Assembly: GCF_000519325.1 (NCBI RefSeq) | Contig: NZ_KI912613.1 | Span: forward strand, 2,207,261-2,271,260 | DNA: 64,000 bases | Direction: 5' to 3' | Source of the DNA: Patulibacter minatonensis DSM 18081 | GTDB lineage: Bacteria; Actinomycetota; Thermoleophilia; Solirubrobacterales; Solirubrobacteraceae | In this document: one piece after another, positions 38,245 to 46,744 of the stretch | Numbering within the stretch: position 1 is the stretch's first letter | Layout: each line of letters opens with the position of its first letter | Translations under genes and position numbers: made by a program | The notes under the pieces: model-generated | Database searches by the model: none | Seen by the model: the letters and a program-made list of their open reading frames with translations, nothing else | What the model was told of the DNA's origin: nothing

Positions 38245-39957
38245 CTAGTAGTCCGCCCACCCCTTGCGGGTGTAGTCGAGGATCGCCGGGCGGTTCAGCG
38301 TCGTCGGGCGGACGTCCCGGGGGCCGCGGTCGGCGGGGAAGGTCGCGGCGGCCCGCAGGGTCGCCTGGTCGAGGAACCGCAGGCCGGGCGGGGGAGGGGA
38401 GCCGACCGACAGCGGCGGGGCCTGCGGGGCGCTCGCCGGGCCGGCGAGCCAGAAGCCCCAGTCGCCGAACGTCGGGACGTCCACGTGGTACGGCCGGCCG
38501 CGCCAGCCCGCGAGCTGCAGGGTCTTCCCGACCGACCAGAACGCGTCCGCGGCGAAGTACGGCGAGCCCGACTGGACGACCGCGACGCCGCCGGGGGCGA
38601 GCACGCGGCTGCGGACCATGCCGTACATCTCGGCGCTGTAGAGCCGGGCGAGGCCCTGGTCGTCAGGGTCGGGGAAGTCGACGATCACCGCGTCGTAGCG
38701 GTCCCCGGTGCCGCCCTTCGGGTGGTCGCGGACCCAGTTGAAGGCGTCGCCGTTGGTGACCCGGACCCGCGGGTCGTCGAACGATCCGTGGTTCAGCCGC
38801 CGCAGGCGCGGGTCGGTGCGGGCGAGCCGCGTCATCGCCGGGTCGAGGTCGACGAGGTGGGCCGACGCGACCTCGCGGTGGCGCAGGACCTCGCGCAGCG
38901 CCATGCCGTCGCCGCCGCCGAGGACGAGGACCTTCAGGCCCCGCGACCGGGCCTCCGGCGTCGTCGCCGCCAGGGCCGGGTGGACGAGGGCCTCGTGGTA
39001 CCGGTACTCGTCGCGGCTGGAGAGCTGGAGGTCGCCGTTCAGGTACAGCCGCACGTCGGGCGTCCCCTTGAACGTCAGGCTCTCGGTGACGTCGATCTCC
39101 TGGTACGGGGTGCGCTCCGAGACGACGATCGGGTCGTCGTAGAGCTGCTGGCGGGCGGAGACCTCGAACCGGCCCGCGTAGGCGAGACCCAGCACCACGG
39201 CGACCAGGCCCGCCGCGAGCAGGCCCGTGGACGCGATCGCCCCGCGCCGCGTCAGGTCGCCCCGGAAGACGACGAAGATGATGAGTGCGGCGCAGAGGAG
39301 GTTGACGAGGCCGGCCGCCAGGGCCCCGCGCATCTGGCCGAGCAGCGGCAGCAGCACGAACGGGAACGCCAGGCCGCCGACGAGCGCGCCGACGTAGTCC
39401 GCAGCCGTGAGGTCGGCGAGCGCGCGGGCCGCCGCCTGCCGGCGCACCCGCTGGAGGAGCTCCATCAGGAGCGGCAGCTCGGCACCGACGAGCGCGCCGC
39501 AGACCAGCGAGGCGACGATCACGGCCGGCGTGTAGACCCCGGCGTACGCGAAGGCGGCGTAGCAGGCGAGGACGGAGAACCCGCCCGCCACCGCGACGCC
39601 GGTCTCGACCACGACGAACGCCGCGAGCGGCCGCCCGAGCAGCGGCTTGGCGGCCAGCGCGCCGAGCCCGAGCGCGAAGACGAACAGCGAGACGACCAGA
39701 GACGTCTGCGTGACGGTGGCGCCGACGAGGACGCCGCCCAGGGCGATCAGCGCGAGCTCGTAGACGAGGGCGCACGCGGCGCACGCGCCGGCGGCGAGCA
39801 GCAGGAGCGCCCGGACGGAGCGGGGCGAGGCACCGGCGCCGGACGTCGTGCCCTCCGCCGTGGAGGCGCCGGCGGCCGGGCCGCCGGGACCCGCCGCGGC
39901 CGGCGTCGCGTCCCCGGTCGGGCCCGGGACGGCGCCCGCGGCGCCGTCGGCGCTCAC
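38245..39957 (-). CDS. Membrane-bound spermidine-synthase-like protein
   Basis: The 570-residue protein combines about seven N-terminal TM helices (residues about 48-270) with a cytoplasmic SAM-dependent aminopropyltransferase-like domain: FEVSARQQLYDDPIVVSERT, DEYRYHEALVHPAL, the SAM/dcSAM site KVLVLGGGDGMALREVLRH, VDLDPAMTRLART and VIVDFPDPDD. This is the SpeE fold with a membrane module, found in several bacterial lineages. Whether it makes a polyamine or modifies another substrate is unknown. It is the last gene of a seven-gene operon; its GTG start overlaps the DUF350 stop by four bases, so the enzyme is probably made in step with that membrane protein. Confidence 0.88.
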   Translation of the reverse strand: MSADGAAGAVPGPTGDATPAAAGPGGPAAGASTAEGTTSGAGASPRSVRALLLLAAGACAACALVYELALIALGGVLVGATVTQTSLVVSLFVFALGLGALAAKPLLGRPLAAFVVVETGVAVAGGFSVLACYAAFAYAGVYTPAVIVASLVCGALVGAELPLLMELLQRVRRQAAARALADLTAADYVGALVGGLAFPFVLLPLLGQMRGALAAGLVNLLCAALIIFVVFRGDLTRRGAIASTGLLAAGLVAVVLGLAYAGRFEVSARQQLYDDPIVVSERTPYQEIDVTESLTFKGTPDVRLYLNGDLQLSSRDEYRYHEALVHPALAATTPEARSRGLKVLVLGGGDGMALREVLRHREVASAHLVDLDPAMTRLARTDPRLRRLNHGSFDDPRVRVTNGDAFNWVRDHPKGGTGDRYDAVIVDFPDPDDQGLARLYSAEMYGMVRSRVLAPGGVAVVQSGSPYFAADAFWSVGKTLQLAGWRGRPYHVDVPTFGDWGFWLAGPASAPQAPPLSVGSPPPPGLRFLDQATLRAAATFPADRGPRDVRPTTLNRPAILDYTRKGWADY

Positions 39958-40388
39958 GAGATGGAGGCGGCGACCACGGCCCCGACGGCGAGGTGCGTGA
40001 CCACGGTGATCCAGACCGCCGGGTGGTGGTCGTCGTGGGCGACCATCTCGCCGAGGTCGCCCGGCGTCAGGAGGTCGACGACCTTGAAGACGAGCCCGAT
40101 GAGGATCACCCCGAGCAGCCCGTAGCCGAACGCGTCGACGAGCCCCTTGCCGAGGTCGTCGTCGGAGCTCAGGATCGCGACGACGACGGTCATCGTGTTC
40201 GCCGCGAGCCCCGACGCCAGGACGGCGGTCAGGTCGCGGTTGCGGTCGGTCCAGATCTGCTTCTTCAGGTCGCCCGGGGTCGCGAGGTCGACGGCGACGA
40301 AGCCGGCGACGAGCACGAGCAGGCCGACGACGGAGTAGGCGGCGGCGCTGCCGAGGCCGTTCAGGAGGTCGTTCAGGGTGTCGTTCAT
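39954..40388 (-). CDS. DUF350 (YjfL-like) membrane protein
   Basis: The 144-residue protein has four TM helices (AYSVVGLLVLVAGFVAVDLA and two further hydrophobic segments plus a C-terminal one) and the DUF350 repeat LATPGDLKKQIW, echoed in the second half as LLTPGDLGEMVA, with the conserved NRDLTAVLASGLAA between. DUF350 proteins are small inner-membrane proteins of unknown activity, repeatedly found beside spermidine-synthase-like and DUF4178 genes. It overlaps the downstream synthase-like gene and starts four bases after the stop of the preceding gene, within the coupled operon. Confidence 0.88.
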   Translation of the reverse strand: MNDTLNDLLNGLGSAAAYSVVGLLVLVAGFVAVDLATPGDLKKQIWTDRNRDLTAVLASGLAANTMTVVVAILSSDDDLGKGLVDAFGYGLLGVILIGLVFKVVDLLTPGDLGEMVAHDDHHPAVWITVVTHLAVGAVVAASIS

Positions 40389-40392
40389 CGGC

Positions 40393-41304
40393 CTAGGGGG
40401 TGGTGGTCGTGGAGGGCGGGGCCTTCGACGGGCCGGCGTCCTCGCCCTTGCGCGTGCCGAGGAACCCGCGGACGAGCAGGAATAGCGCGACGAGCAGCAG
40501 CCCGACGGCGATCGCGATCCCGACGCCGTGCGCCCGGATCCAGTCGGAGCCCGGTGAGCCCGTCAGGCGGTCGTCGTTCGGAGCGGCCCCGGTGGGGGCG
40601 ACGGCGGTCTCCTCGGCGGGCTCCGCGCCGTCGAGCACGAGGGGGAGCGCGGCGGTCAGGTTGCGCAGCGCGAGGTCGTCGTCGTTCCCGAGCAGGTCGC
40701 CGTCCGAGACCCCGGTGAGGCCCTCGAGCCGCTTCGTGGCCTCGGAGCCGGTGAGTCCGGGCACGTCCGTCACGACGCTCCAGCCGGCGCTGTCCTCGGA
40801 CTCCGACGACGAGCTCGTGTAGTTCAGGCTCACGTTCACCACGACGTAGCCCTTCGCGCAGGACGGCCCGCCGGGGCGCTGGTCGGGCCCGTCGTTCGAC
40901 AGCACCTCGTCGCGGTCGGCGGCGCCGGACCCGGAGAGCGACACCTGGTAGCCGAAGCAGACGTCGGTGTCGTCCGTCGCCTCCGCGAGCGTCTGGGCGA
41001 GCTCGACGCGGTCGGCGGCGTCGAGCAGGATCCCGGGGCCCGCCTGCTCGGCGGTCAGCACGGGCTGCGTGGACGTCGGGGCGGTCGGGTCCACGGGCAG
41101 GGTGGTCGTGCTCGACGGCGATGTCGTGGCCCCGGAGCCGGGGAGCTGCGTCGTCGGTGCCGTGGTCGACTGCGCGGCCGCGGGTCCGGCGGTCGCGGCG
41201 AACAGCGCCGCCGTCAGGACGGTCGCCAGCGCCCGGCGGCGTGGTCCGGCCGGGCGTCCGGTCCGGTCGGGGCCGGTGCCCGTCGTGGAACGCCGGGACG
41301 TCAC
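40393..41304 (-). CDS. Exported protein with C-terminal membrane anchor
   Basis: The 303-residue protein has a signal peptide (RALATVLTAALFAATAGPAAA), a Thr/Pro/Ser-rich segment and an ectodomain of about 150 residues (VLTAEQAGPGILLDAADRVE onward) containing two Cys (DTDVCFGYQ and GPSCAKGY) and acidic helices. A C-terminal TM helix (GIAIAVGLLLVALFLLVRGF) and a short basic tail ending in Thr/Pro follow. I do not recognise the ectodomain. In position it is the extracellular partner of the DUF4247/DUF350/synthase-like operon. The GTG start overlaps the DUF4247 stop by four bases; a longer upstream frame is a shadow of that gene. Confidence 0.75.
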   Translation of the reverse strand: MTSRRSTTGTGPDRTGRPAGPRRRALATVLTAALFAATAGPAAAQSTTAPTTQLPGSGATTSPSSTTTLPVDPTAPTSTQPVLTAEQAGPGILLDAADRVELAQTLAEATDDTDVCFGYQVSLSGSGAADRDEVLSNDGPDQRPGGPSCAKGYVVVNVSLNYTSSSSESEDSAGWSVVTDVPGLTGSEATKRLEGLTGVSDGDLLGNDDDLALRNLTAALPLVLDGAEPAEETAVAPTGAAPNDDRLTGSPGSDWIRAHGVGIAIAVGLLLVALFLLVRGFLGTRKGEDAGPSKAPPSTTTTP

Positions 41305-41738
41305 TTGCCCGTCCCCGGTCCGCCGCCCCGGAAGCCCTCGGCCCGCCCGGAGTACGTGCCGAAGTAGCCGCCGACGAACGGGTACCAGTGCGCGTAGCCG
41401 CGCTCGGCGTCGTCGACGCTGATCTCGCTCCCGCCGCCCGTCCGCGGGCGGATCGCGATCAGGTCGTCGGAGTAGCGGAGGAAGACGCCGCCGGGATCCG
41501 TCAGGCGGTCGGCGGGCTTCCACGCGTCGGTCAGGCGCTTCGTGACGCGCTCCACCCGCTCGGAGGTCCGGTAGACGTCGGAGCCGTTCCGCTTGCCCGC
41601 GGAGGCGTAGTGGTCCTTGACCCAGCTGCGCGGCGACGAGCCGCAGGACGACAGGCCGCCGATCAGCAGGCCGAGCGCGACCAGCAGCAGCACGCCGCCG
41701 GCGACGAGCGCCAGGGGGGACTTGCCGCGGAGGCTCAT
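41301..41738 (-). CDS. DUF4247 domain lipoprotein or membrane protein
   Basis: The 145-residue protein is anchored by one N-terminal hydrophobic helix (LALVAGGVLLLVALGLLIGG) followed by LSSC, which may act as a lipobox. The remainder matches DUF4247: SWVKDHYASAGKRNGSDVYR, FLRYSDDLIAIRPR and a Gly-rich end with HWYPFVGGYFGTYSGR. The role of DUF4247 is unknown. The start overlaps the DUF2617 stop, and the stop overlaps the next start, both in four-base overlaps, so it sits in the middle of the coupled operon. Confidence 0.83.
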   Translation of the reverse strand: MSLRGKSPLALVAGGVLLLVALGLLIGGLSSCGSSPRSWVKDHYASAGKRNGSDVYRTSERVERVTKRLTDAWKPADRLTDPGGVFLRYSDDLIAIRPRTGGGSEISVDDAERGYAHWYPFVGGYFGTYSGRAEGFRGGGPGTGK

Positions 41739-42271
41739 CGGGCGGCCCCGGCGAGGAGCAGGGCGGCCGCCGAGGAGCGGGTCCGGACGACCTCGCCGCG
41801 CTCGGGGTAGAGGTGCCAGGTGTCCCACGACACGCCGTCCTGGCGGACGACGGCGCGCAGCCCGGTGGTGGCGCCGGGGACGCCCGGGAACGCGGCCACG
41901 AGGCCGTGGGGATCGGCGGCCAGGAGGTCGTGGAGCTCGTCCGAGAGCGCCACCACGGCGTCGGTGCCGGGGACGTCGACGTGGGCCGAGAAGCGGTACC
42001 GGACGCCGTGGTCGTCGACGCGGTCGGGTGCCACGGCGAGCGGCCTGCCGGCAGTCAGGCCGCAGGCGACGGTCTCGGTCACGGTGGTCCCGTCGGGGAG
42101 GGCGATCCCGACGGCGTGGGAGGCCCCGAGGACCGCGAGCCGCAGCGCGCACGGTGACGCGGGGACGTCGAGCGTCGCGAGGGCCTCCGGGGCCGGACCG
42201 CCCGGCCGCAGCGACCACCCGAGCTCGGCGGCGGCCGCGTCGCGGAACGGGACGTCGATCAGCGTGCGCAC
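41735..42271 (-). CDS. DUF2617 family protein
   Basis: The 178-residue soluble protein matches DUF2617: LIDVPFRDAAAAELGWSL at the start, YRFSAHVDVPGTDAVVALSD in the middle, and AADPHGLVAAFPGVPGATT then VSWDTWHLYPERGEVV at the end. Its activity is unknown. The GTG at 42271 is separated by one base from the stop of the coiled-coil gene, and its own stop overlaps the DUF4247 start, consistent with translational coupling. The frame is open upstream, but that part is a shadow of the coiled-coil gene. Confidence 0.85.
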   Translation of the reverse strand: MRTLIDVPFRDAAAAELGWSLRPGGPAPEALATLDVPASPCALRLAVLGASHAVGIALPDGTTVTETVACGLTAGRPLAVAPDRVDDHGVRYRFSAHVDVPGTDAVVALSDELHDLLAADPHGLVAAFPGVPGATTGLRAVVRQDGVSWDTWHLYPERGEVVRTRSSAAALLLAGAAR

Positions 42272-42272
42272 G

Positions 42273-42623
42273 TCAGCGCCCGTCCTCTCGTCGGTCGTGG
42301 GCCGGGTCCGGGTCCTCGTCGCGGTGCGACCGCAGCGACTCGAGCGCGAGCTCGGCACGGCGGGCCAGGTCGCGCAGCTGCTCGATCCGGGGCTCCAGCG
42401 CGACGGCGCGGCGCTCCTGCAGCGCGGCGTCCTCGGCGAGTCCGGCGAGGCCCGGGGCCTCCGCGCGGTCGCGCAGCCGGCGGCTCTCCTGCAGGGCCTT
42501 CGCCCGGACCGTCACGACGGCCGCGACGGCCTCGCGCGCGGCGGACAGGGCCTGCTCGGCCGAGCGGATCGCGTCGGACGCCGACGGGTCGCCGGTCGGC
42601 CCGCCGGCGGCGCCGTCGGTCAC
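42273..42623 (-). CDS. Coiled-coil hypothetical protein
   Basis: The 116-residue protein is almost entirely helical and charged, with heptad-like hydrophobics (SAEQALSAAREAVAAVVTVR and LQERRAVALEPRIEQLRDLA) after a Gly/Ala-rich start. No TM segment or signal is present. No family is recognised. It occupies second position in the DUF4178-DUF2617 operon, 34 bases after the DUF4178 stop, where a scaffold or PspA-like helical partner might be expected, but that is inference from position and composition only. The start is GTG. Confidence 0.7.
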   Translation of the reverse strand: MTDGAAGGPTGDPSASDAIRSAEQALSAAREAVAAVVTVRAKALQESRRLRDRAEAPGLAGLAEDAALQERRAVALEPRIEQLRDLARRAELALESLRSHRDEDPDPAHDRREDGR

Positions 42624-42657
42624 GGTCGGTGCTCCGTCGCGACGCCGTCGGCGCCCC

Positions 42658-43275
42658 TCACCGGGCGCCCTCGGCGGCCGACCCGGCGGGGTAGATCTCC
42701 AGCAGGTGCGCGGCGACCTGGGTCCCGGTCGAGACCTCCCAGGAGCCGTCCTTGGACCAGCGCTCGAAGCCGAGCATCCGGCCGCCCTCGGCCGCGTAGT
42801 CGGCGTACCAGGCGGTGCCGACCGCCGGCAGCCCGGTCGTCCCCGCGGTCGTGTACGCCGCCTTGCCCGACTCGACCTTCCTGTAGGTGCGGCCGTCGTG
42901 GGTCACGGAGCCGCGCGTGGGGGCGAGGTCCCCGGGGGCCGCGACGCCCTGCCAGAACGCGACGTCGGTGCCGTCGGAGAGGTCCACCGACAGCCACGTC
43001 TTGACGTCGCTGCCGGCGTCCAGGTGGTACTCGGTCCACTCCGAGCCCTCCTCGTTGAAGCGGATCTCGCCCCGGACGACGTAGTCGTGGCCGTCGTGGG
43101 CGACGACCGCGCCGACGCCGAGGCCGGCCGTCGGGCCGCCCGAGCGGTCCGCGAGGGGGTCCTTCGGCGTGGGGAGGACCAGCTGATCCCCCTTCGCCAC
43201 CGTGGCGCGCGCCCAGAGGAAGAGCAGCGCGGCGACGATGACGATGATCAGGATGATGGTCATCTGGCCTTCCAT
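42658..43275 (-). CDS. DUF4178 domain protein with N-terminal TM anchor
   Basis: The 205-residue protein starts MEGQMTIILIIVIVAALLFL (TM anchor). Its cytoplasmic beta-rich DUF4178 domain includes LGVGAVVAHDGHDYVVRGEI, EGSEWTEYHLDAGSDVKTWL, VTHDGRTYRKVESGKAAYT, MLGFERWSKDGSWEVSTGTQ and LLEIYPAGS. DUF4178 has unknown biochemical function and is found with DUF350 and synthase-like genes in many bacteria. It is the first gene of the seven-gene operon; a TAGGCT box is seven bases before its ATG. A second, divergent DUF4178-like gene is at 36599-37255. Confidence 0.88.
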   Translation of the reverse strand: MEGQMTIILIIVIVAALLFLWARATVAKGDQLVLPTPKDPLADRSGGPTAGLGVGAVVAHDGHDYVVRGEIRFNEEGSEWTEYHLDAGSDVKTWLSVDLSDGTDVAFWQGVAAPGDLAPTRGSVTHDGRTYRKVESGKAAYTTAGTTGLPAVGTAWYADYAAEGGRMLGFERWSKDGSWEVSTGTQVAAHLLEIYPAGSAAEGAR

Positions 43276-43282
43276 GGCGCGG

Positions 43283-43288
43283 AGCCTA
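43283..43288 (-). promoter_or_regulatory. Candidate -10 box TAGGCT of the seven-gene operon
   Basis: On the minus strand TAGGCT is seven bases before the ATG of the DUF4178 gene, fitting the leaderless pattern. No other obvious promoter was seen within the operon. Confidence 0.5.
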
Positions 43289-43410
43289 GCGGGAGTGCGC
43301 CAGTTCGACGAGCGGCCGCACCGATCCGCGTACCGCGCACGCTTCGCGACCGATCCCGCGGTGTACGCCTCTCAGCAGGCGGTTCGCACCCGTCCGTCGG
43401 ATCCCCCAAC

Positions 43411-45111
43411 ATGGTCGGTCGCGTGACCACCGCTCTCCCCACACCCCCCGGCCTGCGCGTCTGGCAGCAGGAGGTCCTCGAGAAGATGGCCGCCTGGGAG
43501 CGCGGCGTCTTCCTGATCGCCGCCGCGCCGGGCGCCGGCAAGACCCGTCCGGCGCTCGAGCAGGCCGTCCGGATGCTCTACGCCCGGCAGGCCGACCGCA
43601 TCGCGCTGATCTGCCCGACGGCGCCGCTGACCCGGCAGTGGGCGGAGGCCGCGGGCCGGCTCGGCGTCCACCTGGCGCCCGACGCGCCGGAGCTCACGCC
43701 CCCGGCCGGATTCCACGGCGTCGCCGTCACGTACGCGCGGGTGGCGATGTCCGCCGAGCGGTTCGCGGCGCAGTGCACGGAGTCGACGATCGTGATCGCC
43801 GACGAGGCCCACCACCTCGGCGAGGAGCTCGCGTGGGGCAAGGGCTTCGACCTCGCCCTCGGGAAGGCGCGCCGGTGGCTGCTGCTGTCGGGCACGCCGT
43901 TCCGCTCGGACCAGTCCGCGATCCCGGGCGTCGAGTACGACAGCGACGGCGTCACGCAGCCGGACTACGCCTACGGCTACGCGGACGCGGTCCGCGACGG
44001 CGTCTGCCGCCCGGTGTCGTTCATCCCCTTCGACGGCACGATGTCGTGGCAGTCCGGCGACGACACGGTCGAGGCGTCGTTCGCGGACGCGGTGTCGTCC
44101 GACCAGCGCGCGCGGCGGTACCGGACGGCGATCTCGACCGACCTCGAGGGTGCCCTGCCGAAGATCCTCCGCGAGGCCGACCAGCGGCTCGCGCGCCTGC
44201 GGGCGGACTCGCACCCGGACGCCGGGGGCCTCGTCGTCGCCGCCGACGGCGACCACGCGCGCGCCGTCGCCGCGACGCTGCACCGGATCACGGGCACGCC
44301 CCCGACGGTGGTCATGCACACCGACGCCATGGCGCACCGCAAGCTCGAGGCGTTCACGAACAGCACCGACCCGTGGATCGTCGCGGTGAACATGGTCTCG
44401 GAGGGCGTCGACATCCCGCGCCTGCGCGTCGGCGTCTACGCCACCGCGGCCAAGACGGCGATGATCTTCCGGCAGATCGTCGGCCGCTTCGTGCGCACGA
44501 TCCCGAACCGGCCGATCGAGGGCTCCTGGCTCTACATCCCGGCGGAGCCGACCCTGCGCGCCCACGCGGGCGAGATCGCGAAGGAGCTCGTGCCGTTCCT
44601 GCGGCGCAAGGAGGACGCCGACCCCGACGCCCCCGAGCAGCTCCTCGACGAGCCGTCGGACAAGGCGGAGGACGAGCTCGGCCTCGTGGCGGAGTTCAAG
44701 GCCCTGAACGCCGACATGGCCGCCGAGGCGCAGCTCGACCTGTTCGGCGGCGCGACGCCCCTGAAGCCGCAGGCGGCCGCCGGGACGGGGATGGCCGGCT
44801 CGACGGGGGCGACGACCGGCGCCCCGATCCAGCCCGTCGGGGCCGGGCCGGGCGGCCACGCCTTCGACGCGGGCGGCGGGGTCGGAGCGTTCGCCGCCAC
44901 CGAGGTCCCGCTCTGGCAGCAGCGCCAGCGCCTGCGGGAGACCCGCCACCGGCTGGTCGGCGAGCTCGGACGCACCCGCAGGGCGACCCAGCGCGAGGTC
45001 AACGCCTGGGTGAACAAGCAGATCGGCATCACCCGCGTCCAGGACGCCACGGTCGAGCAGCTCGAGTCCTCGATCGACCTGATCGAGCGGGCGCTGATGG
45101 GGAAGGCGTAG
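43411..45111 (+). CDS. SF2 DEAD/DEAH-box helicase (type III restriction/UvrB-like)
   Basis: The 566-residue protein has motif I FLIAAAPGAGKTRPALEQAV, motif Ia ALICPTAPLTRQW, motif II VIADEAHHLGEE, motif III LLSGTPFRSD, motif V VAVNMVSEGVDIPRLRVGVY and motif VI FRQIVGRFVRT. The helicase core runs to about residue 390. A Gly/Ala linker and a C-terminal helical part (WQQRQRLRETRHRLVGELGR) follow, the latter with features of a nucleic-acid-binding or cofactor module. It resembles the DEAD/DEAH helicases of DNA repair or defence islands; no methyltransferase or nuclease is adjacent, so restriction activity is not supported. It is divergent from the seven-gene operon. Confidence 0.85.
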   Translation: MVGRVTTALPTPPGLRVWQQEVLEKMAAWERGVFLIAAAPGAGKTRPALEQAVRMLYARQADRIALICPTAPLTRQWAEAAGRLGVHLAPDAPELTPPAGFHGVAVTYARVAMSAERFAAQCTESTIVIADEAHHLGEELAWGKGFDLALGKARRWLLLSGTPFRSDQSAIPGVEYDSDGVTQPDYAYGYADAVRDGVCRPVSFIPFDGTMSWQSGDDTVEASFADAVSSDQRARRYRTAISTDLEGALPKILREADQRLARLRADSHPDAGGLVVAADGDHARAVAATLHRITGTPPTVVMHTDAMAHRKLEAFTNSTDPWIVAVNMVSEGVDIPRLRVGVYATAAKTAMIFRQIVGRFVRTIPNRPIEGSWLYIPAEPTLRAHAGEIAKELVPFLRRKEDADPDAPEQLLDEPSDKAEDELGLVAEFKALNADMAAEAQLDLFGGATPLKPQAAAGTGMAGSTGATTGAPIQPVGAGPGGHAFDAGGGVGAFAATEVPLWQQRQRLRETRHRLVGELGRTRRATQREVNAWVNKQIGITRVQDATVEQLESSIDLIERALMGKA

Positions 45112-45177
45112 CGCGGGCCCACCGCGGGGTCCCGTCCCGGTCCCGCGACCTTGTGCGCCGCAGCGGGAAGGAGAACG

Positions 45178-46674
45178 ATGGGCCCACCCCGTCGTCGTGC
45201 CCCGGAGCCCCCTGTGCCCAGCCCCTCGCCCCGCTCATCCCGTCGCCCGGCCCGCCGGCGTCCCGGAGTCGCAGCGCTGCTCGCCGTCGTGGGCCTCGCG
45301 ATCGCCGCGTCGCCCGCCGCGGCCGCACCGGCCGTCGACGGGATCTACGACCTGCCCGGCGTCCCCCGGCAGCTCGCCTCCGACGGGACCTCCGTCTGGG
45401 TGACGACCGACGACCCCGCCGCGGACGTCGCGCGGGTCGACGCGTCGGGGACGGTCACGCCGTTCGACCTCCCCGGGATCGCCGGGCCCGTCGGCATCAC
45501 GAAGGGCCCCGACGGCCTGATGTGGCTGACCACCACGGGCGGCGTCGCGCGGTTCTCCCCGGCGAACCCCGCGGGCGCGGAGGCCTTCCCCGTCGCGACG
45601 ATCACCGATCCGCGCCGGATCGTCAGCGGACCCGACGGCGCCCTCTGGACCGCGTCGAACGACAAGGTCGTCCGCATCCCGACGGCGGCGCCCGCCACGG
45701 CCACCGCGTTCACGGTCCCCGGGATGGGGGCCCGGGGCATCGCGTCCGGGACCGACGGACACCTGTGGGTCGCGGACTTCGGCCAGCAGCAGGCCGTCCG
45801 GATGGCGACCGACGGGACGTTCACCACCACCGCGCTCGGGGACGCCCCGCAGGAGGTCGCCGCCGGCCCGAACGGCCAGGTCGCCGCGACGACCCCGACG
45901 ACCCCGCCGCACAGGGTCTCGCTGCTGACGGGCACGTCCGCGGCGGTCCCGACGCTCGTGCCGGGCGACCCGTTCGGCATCACCTACGCCGAGGACGGCG
46001 CCTACTGGACCGCGCGGTTCGCCGACTCGACGCTCGGCCGCGTCGGCACCGACGGGCAGCTCACCACCCTCGCCGGGCTGCCCGCGAACTCGGGGCCCCG
46101 CCAGCTCACCACCGGGCCGAACGGCACGCTCTGGGTCGGCCTGGAGAACGTGAAGAAGATCGCGCGGGTCACGGGCGTCACGGCGCCGACGACCGGCGGC
46201 GGGGGCACGGGCGGCACCGGTGGCGGCGGGACGGGCGGCACCGGATCGACCCCCGACACGACCGCGCCCACCGTCACGCGGCTGTCGCTGTCGCGCACCG
46301 TCTTCCGCACGGGCGCGGCGCTCCGGGCGCCGTCGCGCCGTCGGGCGGGGATCGGCACGCGGCTGCGGCTGACGCTCTCGGAGGCCGCCACGGTCCGAGT
46401 GGTCGTCGAGCGCCGGACCACCGGTCGCCGTCGCGGGAGCTCGTGCGTCGCCCCGTCGCGGGCCCGCCGCGGCGCGCGGTCCTGCGTCCGGTACGTGGGC
46501 GTCAGCGCGCTGAGCCAGGCCGGGAAGGCCGGCCAGAACGACGTCGCCTTCACGGGCCGCGTGTCCGGGCGGGCCCTCGTCGCCGCCCGGTACCGCCTGC
46601 GGATCACCGCCGCCGACGCCGCCGGGAACCGCTCGACGGAGACGGTGCGCAGGGTGCGGGTCGTCCGGCGGTAG
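45178..46674 (+). CDS. Secreted Vgb-like (virginiamycin B lyase-type) beta-propeller protein
   Basis: The 498-residue exported protein has a basic N-terminal tail, a signal segment (GVAALLAVVGLAIAASPAAA) and seven or so propeller blades, each with a pattern such as GITKGPDGLMWLTTTGGVAR and IVSGPDGALWTASNDKVVRI, typical of the streptogramin lyase (Vgb) fold. The active-site His pair of true virginiamycin lyases is not evident, so the fold rather than the activity is supported. A Gly/Thr-rich linker and a basic beta module with Cys (SSCVAPSRARRGARSCVRY) form the C terminus. The ATG is four bases after GAAGGAGAA (AAGGAG ribosome site). Confidence 0.78.
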   Translation: MGPPRRRAPEPPVPSPSPRSSRRPARRRPGVAALLAVVGLAIAASPAAAAPAVDGIYDLPGVPRQLASDGTSVWVTTDDPAADVARVDASGTVTPFDLPGIAGPVGITKGPDGLMWLTTTGGVARFSPANPAGAEAFPVATITDPRRIVSGPDGALWTASNDKVVRIPTAAPATATAFTVPGMGARGIASGTDGHLWVADFGQQQAVRMATDGTFTTTALGDAPQEVAAGPNGQVAATTPTTPPHRVSLLTGTSAAVPTLVPGDPFGITYAEDGAYWTARFADSTLGRVGTDGQLTTLAGLPANSGPRQLTTGPNGTLWVGLENVKKIARVTGVTAPTTGGGGTGGTGGGGTGGTGSTPDTTAPTVTRLSLSRTVFRTGAALRAPSRRRAGIGTRLRLTLSEAATVRVVVERRTTGRRRGSSCVAPSRARRGARSCVRYVGVSALSQAGKAGQNDVAFTGRVSGRALVAARYRLRITAADAAGNRSTETVRRVRVVRR

Positions 46675-46731
46675 GGGCGGCGCCGCTCACGGACGACGGG
46701 TGCGTCCGTCGTCGTCCGATCGCCGGACGGG

Positions 46732-46737
46732 TAGCCT
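46732..46737 (+). promoter_or_regulatory. Candidate -10 box TAGCCT of the 24-residue gene
   Basis: TAGCCT is seven bases before the ATG at 46745, the same hexamer as at the CoA-binding protein gene and map. Confidence 0.5.
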
Positions 46738-46744
46738 CGTCGAC

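Noticed and set aside
43411-45111. Type III restriction enzyme Res subunit
   Set aside because: The helicase motifs fit, but no endonuclease domain or neighbouring methylase was seen.
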